A DNA stretch of 45,528 bases from Micromonospora echinofusca. GTDB lineage: Bacteria; Actinomycetota; Actinomycetes; Mycobacteriales; Micromonosporaceae. The first letter of the stretch is position 1. Each line of letters opens with the position of its first letter. Position numbers and translations under genes: made by a program. This document shows, piece after piece, positions 41,044 to 45,528 of this stretch. The notes beneath the pieces are model-generated. The model was not told the origin of the DNA and did no database searches. It saw only the letters and a program-made list of their open reading frames with translations. The stretch covers positions 1 through 45,528 of the forward strand of contig NZ_WVUH01000010.1 of the NCBI RefSeq assembly GCF_017614955.1, read 5' to 3'.

Positions 41044-42009
41044 GTGTCCGTCGCCGCACCACTGAGCCAGACCGCCCTGCTCATCGAGCTGGAGCCCGTC
41101 GTCGCCCGCAACCTCGACCGGCACCTGTCGGTCGCCAAGGAATGGTTCCCGCACGAGTACGTGCCGTGGAGCGAGGGCCGTACCTTCGACGGACCGCTGG
41201 GTGGCCAGGCGTGGTCGCCGGAGGACTCGACGATCCCGGACGTGGCCCGCACGGCCCTGGTGGTCAACCTGCTCACCGAGGACAACCTGCCCTCGTACCA
41301 CCACGAGATCGCGACCCTGTTCGGTCGGGACGGCGCCTGGGGGAACTGGGTGCACCGATGGACGGCGGAAGAGGGGCGGCACGGCACCGCGATCCGGGAC
41401 TACCTGACCGTCGCGCGCAGCGTCGACCCGGTGGCCCTGGAGCGGGCCCGGATGACCCACATGTCCGCCGGGTACACCAACGTGCACGGCGACGAGGTGC
41501 TGCACTCCCTGGCGTACGTGTCGTTCCAGGAACTGGCCACCCGGATCTCGCACCGCAACACCGGCCGGGCCAGTGGCGACCCGACCTGTGAGGCGCTGCT
41601 GGCCCGGGTCGCCGCCGACGAGAACCTGCACATGATCTTCTACCGCAACCTGCTCGGGGCGGCTTTCGAGCTGGCGCCCAGCCAGGCGATGCGGGCGGTG
41701 ACCGACGTGGTGCTCGACTTCCAGATGCCGGGCAACGGGATCGAGGGCTTCGCCCGCAAGTCGGTGGAGATCGCCCTGGCCGGCATCTACGACCTGCGGC
41801 AGCACCGTGACGAGGTGGTCGCCCCGGTGCTGCGACAGTGGGACGTGTTCAACGTGACCGGCCTGGACGCCGACGGGGAGGCGGCCCGGGAGGAACTGGC
41901 CCGGCACCTCGACAGTCTGGAGCAGGCCGCGTCCCGGTTCGAGGAGCGGCGCGAGGCCCGTCGGGCCCGGCTCGCCAGCCGTCAATCGCTGACCGCCGCC
42001 GGTCACTGA
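41044..42009 (+). CDS. Acyl-ACP desaturase (ferritin-like di-iron family)
   Basis: The 321-residue protein shows both di-iron ligand motifs of soluble stearoyl-ACP-type desaturases: EEGRHG (ExxH, in HRWTAEEGRHGTAIRDYL) and DENLHM (ExxH, in VAADENLHMIFYRN), plus the helix with LLTEDNLPSYHHEI. It should insert a double bond into acyl-ACP using reduced ferredoxin and O2, adjusting membrane fluidity or making precursors. The GTG at 41044 follows GGGAG. The C-terminal LTAAGH and stop lie at the edge of a 35-bp tandem repeat. No electron-donor gene is adjacent. Confidence 0.92.
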   Translation: MSVAAPLSQTALLIELEPVVARNLDRHLSVAKEWFPHEYVPWSEGRTFDGPLGGQAWSPEDSTIPDVARTALVVNLLTEDNLPSYHHEIATLFGRDGAWGNWVHRWTAEEGRHGTAIRDYLTVARSVDPVALERARMTHMSAGYTNVHGDEVLHSLAYVSFQELATRISHRNTGRASGDPTCEALLARVAADENLHMIFYRNLLGAAFELAPSQAMRAVTDVVLDFQMPGNGIEGFARKSVEIALAGIYDLRQHRDEVVAPVLRQWDVFNVTGLDADGEAAREELARHLDSLEQAASRFEERREARRARLASRQSLTAAGH

Positions 42010-42110
42010 CGCCCAGCCGTCGACCGCTGACCGCCGGTCACTGACGCCCAGCCGTCGACCGCTGACCGCCGGTCCCTGACGCCCAGCCGTCGACCGCTGG
42101 CCACTGACGA
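42006..42110 (+). repeat. 35-bp tandem repeat, three copies
   Basis: Copies begin with CTGACGCCCAGCCGTCGACC at 42006, 42041 and 42076. A diverged partial copy lies inside the end of the desaturase gene (about 41978-42005), so the array includes the stop codon. There are no spacers, so it is not a CRISPR array. Confidence 0.88.
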
Positions 42111-42129
42111 GCCAACCGTCGAGCGCGGT

Positions 42130-42144
42130 CCGACCGTCGGTCGG
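42130..42144. terminator. Hairpin between desaturase and thioesterase genes
   Basis: CCGACC (42130-42135) pairs with GGTCGG (42139-42144) around GTC, between convergent genes; no T-tract. Confidence 0.4.
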
Positions 42145-42151
42145 CCGGCGG

Positions 42152-42667
42152 TCAGGCCGCCGCGTCGAGCGGGAAGATCAGGCAGTTGGAGGTGGCGTGG
42201 GCGACCAGCCGGCCGGCGGCATCGGTCAGTCTCGCCTCGGCCAGCGCGGTACGCCGACCCCGGTGCAGTACCGTGCCCGTGCAGGTCAGCAGGCCGGAGT
42301 CGACGGTCACCGGGCGGAGGAACCTCACGTTCAGGTCCAGTGAGGTGTACCCGGTGCCGAGCGGCAACGTGGTGTGAACGGCGCAGGCGGCTGCGGTGTC
42401 CAGCAGGGTGGACAGCACCCCGCCGTGCACCGTGCCGAGCGGGTTGTAGTGGAACTCCTGCGGGGCCAGTTCGACGGTGACCCGTCCGTCGGCCGCCGTC
42501 ATGGCGCCCATGTCGAGCAGGTGGGCGACCGGGGGTGGCGGCAGCTCACCGGCGATCATCGCGTGCAGCAGGTCGAGGCCGCCGCGCTGACCGAGCAGCG
42601 CGCGGTGGCCCGCCGGGTCCGGCCAGGCGAACGTCCGGCTCCGTACCGGATCCTGGGTCTGTGTCAT
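42152..42667 (-). CDS. PaaI-type acyl-CoA thioesterase (hot-dog fold)
   Basis: The 171-residue protein has the hot-dog motif EFHYNPLGTVHGGVLSTLLDTAAACAV, where the HGG segment and following Asp are typical of PaaI thioesterases, and the later strand YTSLDLNVRFLRPV. It should hydrolyse an aromatic or medium-chain acyl-CoA. The ATG at 42667 gives a typical length plus a 40-residue N-terminal helix region. It is divergent from an HxlR regulator with a 54-base gap, which suggests control by that regulator. Confidence 0.88.
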   Translation of the reverse strand: MTQTQDPVRSRTFAWPDPAGHRALLGQRGGLDLLHAMIAGELPPPPVAHLLDMGAMTAADGRVTVELAPQEFHYNPLGTVHGGVLSTLLDTAAACAVHTTLPLGTGYTSLDLNVRFLRPVTVDSGLLTCTGTVLHRGRRTALAEARLTDAAGRLVAHATSNCLIFPLDAAA

Positions 42668-42679
42668 GGACGCAGCCTG

Positions 42680-42693
42680 GCAGCAGTTGCTGC
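42680..42693. promoter_or_regulatory. Candidate HxlR operator
   Basis: GCAGCA and TGCTGC form an inverted repeat around GT in the 54-base gap between the thioesterase and HxlR genes. It is the only clear symmetric element there. Confidence 0.4.
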
Positions 42694-42721
42694 GTCTGTC
42701 AACGAGACCTAGCCTGGGGGG

Positions 42722-43198
42722 ATGAGACCCGCAGCACTGGACTGGTCGGTGGAGAACTGCACCATCGCCCGCGCCATGGAGATCCTCGGTGAGCGGTGGA
42801 CCCTGGTGGTGCTGCGGGAGGTCTTCAACGGTGTCCGGCGGTTCGACGACATGCGGGTCCGGACCGGCATTCCCCGTCAGGTCCTGACCAACCGGCTGGC
42901 CACCCTGGTCGACCGGGGGGTGCTGCGCCGTGAGCCGTACCGCGAGCCGGGGTCCCGGGTCCGGTACGAGTACCGGCTGACCGCGATGGGCATGGATCTC
43001 TGGCCGGTGCTGGTGGCGGTGCTCGGTTGGGGTGACCGGTACCTCGCCGACCCGGACGGCTCGCCGCTGGCGGTGCGGCACGCGGACTGTGGCGGCGCGG
43101 TCCGGGTGGTGCTGCGCTGCGCCGACGGCCACGACGTGACCGAGCCCCGGGAGGTCCGGCCCTCGCCGGGCCCGGGGGCGCGGCGCCGGACGGGCTGA
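42722..43198 (+). CDS. HxlR-family transcriptional regulator
   Basis: The 158-residue winged-helix regulator opens with WSVENCTIARAMEILGERWTLVVLREVFNGVRRFDDM, which holds the HxlR signature Cys and the first helices. The recognition helix IPRQVLTNRLATLVDRGVLRR and wing YRLTAMG follow, then an extra C-terminal segment of about 40 residues with two cysteines (ADCGGAV, LRCADG). HxlR proteins respond to aldehydes, quinones or redox signals, often through that N-terminal Cys. GGGGGG precedes the ATG at 42722. It likely controls itself and the divergent thioesterase. Confidence 0.9.
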   Translation: MRPAALDWSVENCTIARAMEILGERWTLVVLREVFNGVRRFDDMRVRTGIPRQVLTNRLATLVDRGVLRREPYREPGSRVRYEYRLTAMGMDLWPVLVAVLGWGDRYLADPDGSPLAVRHADCGGAVRVVLRCADGHDVTEPREVRPSPGPGARRRTG

Positions 43199-43202
43199 CC
43201 CG

Positions 43203-43222
43203 CCCGGCGCCCCGCCGGGTTT
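43203..43222 (+). terminator. Terminator after the HxlR gene
   Basis: CCCGGCG (43203-43209) pairs with CGCCGGG (43213-43219) around CCC, followed by TTT. It lies in the 23-base gap between convergent genes. Confidence 0.7.
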
Positions 43223-44052
43223 CACCAGCCGAAACCGGCGCCGTACGACACGCTCGCCAGGACCTGCTGGCCGGCCGTGTTCGGGTGGAAGTAGTCCCAG
43301 GTGGAGAGCTGGCTCAGGCTGAACGGGTAGCCGAACACCGCGTTGTTGTCGAAGGCGCAGTTCGCGCCGTACGCCGCGCACGCCTGGGCGAGCTGCGTGT
43401 TGTACTCGACGACCCGCTGCCGTACCCGGGCCCGCCGGTCCACGTCGGCCTGCGCCGTGGAGGTGGGGTTGGCCAGCATCGACTGGCAGATGCCGAAGAG
43501 CGACCACGCGGTACGGGCGCTGGAGCTGTCCTTGCCGACCGACCAGAGCCGGTGGATGTCGGGAACACTGATCAGGAACACCCGGGCGTCGGGCAGGCCC
43601 GACTTCAGGCGGTTGAGCGCGGCGTCGATGTTCGCCCGGTAGGTGGCGACCGGTGTCATCGTCGACTCCGAACCGGTGCAGGCGTCGTTGGCGCCGATCA
43701 GCATGGTGACGTACCCGACGCCCTGGCTCACCGCGCTGCCCGCCTGGCCGTACATGTCGGCGGACTTCGCGCCGGTCTTGCCGTCGTTGAAGTTGCGACC
43801 GCCGATGTTCGGGTTCACCGTGCGGATACGCAGGTAGTGACTGTTGACCGAGGAGTAGTCGCCGGTGCTGAACGACCGGGACGTGCAGTCGACGTACCAG
43901 CCGCAGGCGTTGAACCCGCGGGTGATCGAGTCGCCGAGACTGGCCATCGAGTTCGGTGGCGGCCCGGCGTCGGCGACCGCCGGTGCGGCGGCGAGGGTGA
44001 CGAACGCGGTGACGGCGGCGAGCACGGTCAGCGCTCTGCGGCGGTGGGACAT
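43222..44052 (-). CDS. Secreted SGNH/GDSL-type hydrolase
   Basis: The 276-residue protein has a signal peptide (MSHRRRALTVLAAVTAFVTLAAAPAVADA, cleaved near AVADA). The SGNH blocks follow: block I SMASLGDSITRGFN with the nucleophilic Ser, a Gly within NDGKTGAKSADMYG, block III IGANDAC with Asn, and block V WDYFHPN with Asp and His. Six cysteines suggest disulfides in the secreted form. It is probably an extracellular esterase or lipase. ATG 44052 follows GGAGG. A well-formed minus-strand promoter lies 46 bases upstream. Confidence 0.92.
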   Translation of the reverse strand: MSHRRRALTVLAAVTAFVTLAAAPAVADAGPPPNSMASLGDSITRGFNACGWYVDCTSRSFSTGDYSSVNSHYLRIRTVNPNIGGRNFNDGKTGAKSADMYGQAGSAVSQGVGYVTMLIGANDACTGSESTMTPVATYRANIDAALNRLKSGLPDARVFLISVPDIHRLWSVGKDSSSARTAWSLFGICQSMLANPTSTAQADVDRRARVRQRVVEYNTQLAQACAAYGANCAFDNNAVFGYPFSLSQLSTWDYFHPNTAGQQVLASVSYGAGFGW

Positions 44053-44097
44053 GGGGGCCTCCGGATCACGGGTGCCGGGACAAGACGGGGTGGACAG

Positions 44098-44126
44098 ATC
44101 GTATAGACGCAAATAGATATAGACAA
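44098..44126 (-). promoter_or_regulatory. Predicted promoter of the SGNH hydrolase
   Basis: On the minus strand TTGTCT (plus 44121-44126) and TACGAT (plus 44098-44103) are 17 bases apart. The region is unusually AT-rich, with TATAGAC directly repeated at 44102-44108 and 44118-44124, which may also be a regulator site. Confidence 0.5.
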
Positions 44127-44430
44127 CCTGCGTCACGATCGTCCGGACGGGCAGGGGGGTGTCCGGAAGGGGCCATGCCATCGGCCGTCCAGGCGATTCC
44201 GTCATCCACCACCCGGATCGCCGACCCATCAGCCGTCCGGGTGGCGGCGTCGGTGGGATATGAGGCGATCCGATGGGTTTCGTCCCGGTGAATTTCGCGG
44301 CAACCGGTCTTGCCTGGACAGTGAAACATGTGAATACTTCAGCTCAGCCCGGTCGATTCCCCCAGATCAACCGGGTTGGTCCGGGACGTGTCAACAGGAC
44401 AGGTCCCCCACCCCCTTCGGGAGGCCCCGT
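44127..44430. promoter_or_regulatory. Intergenic region and predicted protease promoter
   Basis: No gene is seen in the 378 bases between the two secreted-hydrolase genes. On the plus strand TTGCCT (44310-44315), a 17-base spacer and AATACT (44333-44338) make a fair promoter, giving an approximately 85-base leader before the protease ATG. The stretch is AT-richer than the genome around it. Confidence 0.4.
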
Positions 44431-45480
44431 ATGCGACCCACGAGGTCATCGCTCCGCCGCGCCGTGACGATCGTTGCCGCCGGTACCCTGGTCGCCGGCT
44501 CGCTGATGAGCGCGCCCGCGCAGGCCGCGCCCGCCGCTTCGCCCGACGCCGCCGCCTCGCTGTCCGAGCGGCTCGGTGACCGCTCCGCAGGCGCGTACGC
44601 CGACGCCAGCGGCAAGATGGTCGTCACCGTCACCGACGAGGCCGCCGCCCGTCAGGTGCGGGCCGCCGGCGCGACCGCGAAGATCGTCAAGCGTGGTGCG
44701 GCCGAACTCAACCGGGCCACCTCGGTCCTGGAGAAGTCGGCCAAGATCCCCGGCACCGCGTGGTGGATCGACCCGGTCAGCAACCAGGTCGTGATGTCCG
44801 TCGACAGCACCGTCACCGGCGCCAAGCTCGACCGGGTCAAGGCCGCGGTGGAGAGCCTCGGCGGCACCGTCCGGCTGGAGTCCGAGTCCGGCGTGCTGAG
44901 CACCCGGATCTCCGGCGGGCAGGCCATCTACGCCGGTGGCGGCGGCCGCTGCTCGCTCGGCTTCAACGTGCGCAACAGCGCCGGCACCTACTACTTCCTG
45001 ACCGCCGGCCACTGCACCAACATCTCGTCGAGCTGGTACTCCAACTCCGCGCAGACCAGCCTGCTCGGCACCCGGACCGGCACCAGCTTCCCGGGCAACG
45101 ACTACGGCATCGTGCGGCACAGCAACTCGGCCAACGCCGCCGGCAACCTCTACCTCTACAACGGCAGCTACCGGGACATCACCGCCGCCGGTAACGCGTA
45201 CGTCGGCCAGTCGGTGCAGCGCAGCGGCAGCACCACCGGGCTGCGCAGCGGCTCGGTGACCGCGCTCAACGCCACGGTCAACTACGCCGAGGGCTCGGTC
45301 TACGGCATGATCCGGACCAGCGTCTGCGCCGAGCCGGGCGACAGCGGCGGCGCGCTGGTCAGCGGAACCATCGCCCTGGGCCTGACCTCCGGTGGCAGCG
45401 GCAACTGCACCTGGGGCGGCACGACCTACTTCCAGCCGGTGACCGAGGCGCTGAGCGCCTACGGGGTCAGCATCTTCTGA
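44431..45480 (+). CDS. Secreted S1-family serine protease, streptogrisin/alpha-lytic type
   Basis: The 349-residue preproprotease has a signal peptide ([24 protein letters not shown]), a pro-region of about 130 residues and a mature domain beginning near [21 protein letters not shown]. The catalytic triad is visible: His in [10 protein letters not shown], Asp in [10 protein letters not shown] and Ser in [14 protein letters not shown]. Paired cysteines flank the His and Ser as in streptogrisins. It is an extracellular protease that should fold with help of its pro-region and cleave itself. GGGAGG precedes the ATG at 44431 by 6 bases. Confidence 0.94.
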   Translation: MRPTRSSLRRAVTIVAAGTLVAGSLMSAPAQAAPAASPDAAASLSERLGDRSAGAYADASGKMVVTVTDEAAARQVRAAGATAKIVKRGAAELNRATSVLEKSAKIPGTAWWIDPVSNQVVMSVDSTVTGAKLDRVKAAVESLGGTVRLESESGVLSTRISGGQAIYAGGGGRCSLGFNVRNSAGTYYFLTAGHCTNISSSWYSNSAQTSLLGTRTGTSFPGNDYGIVRHSNSANAAGNLYLYNGSYRDITAAGNAYVGQSVQRSGSTTGLRSGSVTALNATVNYAEGSVYGMIRTSVCAEPGDSGGALVSGTIALGLTSGGSGNCTWGGTTYFQPVTEALSAYGVSIF

Positions 45481-45490
45481 TCCGGGTCGT

Positions 45491-45507
45491 CGGTAGCACC
45501 CCTACCG
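45491..45507 (+). terminator. Hairpin after the protease gene
   Basis: CGGTAG (45491-45496) pairs with CTACCG (45502-45507) around CACCC, 10 bases after the stop. Confidence 0.5.
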
Positions 45508-45528
45508 TGACGGGCCGCCGGGTGATTC

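Noticed and set aside
42006..42110. Possible CRISPR array
   Set aside because: The 35-bp unit has a repeat-like size, but copies are directly adjacent with no spacers and no cas gene is present.

Overview
The window is very GC-rich, has long open frames on both strands, frequent GTG starts and 4-base ATGA/GTGA gene overlaps. These traits, the gene content (ruvCAB-yajC-secDF-apt-rel-hisS in actinobacterial order) and two GGAAGGGCCCC-core repeats that I associate with Micromonosporaceae genomes point to a Micromonospora-like actinomycete chromosome. This assignment is an inference from memory; no search was run. No tRNA, rRNA, transposase, prophage or CRISPR array was seen.

Layout. 25-882 (-): a membrane-anchored SPFH/Band 7 protein. 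1265-5968: a branched-chain-amino-acid-type ABC importer (two ATPases, lipoprotein receptor, two permeases), followed by a stand-alone cobalamin-binding-domain protein (6061-6690). 6878-8549: a TetR regulator divergent from an FAD monooxygenase, with a perfect operator pair between them. 8741-11037: a 14-helix drug-efflux-type MFS pump with its own TetR gene and ATACGATAC-type operators. 11168-13888 (-): 3-hydroxybutyrate dehydrogenase and a GAF/PucR-type regulator.

14059-27490 is the conserved housekeeping core: Holliday-junction processing (ruvCAB, with a LexA-like box), protein export (yajC, secD, secF), adenine salvage (apt), the stringent-response enzyme (rel), two tandem membrane-anchored cyclophilins, a glyoxalase-II-like hydrolase and hisS. 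After it comes a two-component system (27842-29646).

29883-40866 is the most interesting region. It is one tightly packed ten-gene operon: class III aminotransferase, NAD-dependent epimerase, a UbiA-family enzyme carrying the decaprenyl-phosphate phosphoribosyltransferase signature, three GT2 glycosyltransferases, two membrane-anchored endonuclease/exonuclease/phosphatase (EEP) proteins, a flippase-like LPG-synthase-type membrane protein and a class I methyltransferase. Together they look like a pathway that builds, trims, elongates, moves and decorates a polyprenyl-phosphate-linked sugar or aminosugar conjugate. I do not recognise it as a described system.

41044-45480 holds an acyl-ACP desaturase behind a 31-bp near-palindrome, a PaaI-type thioesterase divergent from an HxlR regulator, and two secreted hydrolases (an SGNH esterase and a streptogrisin-like serine protease) transcribed divergently.
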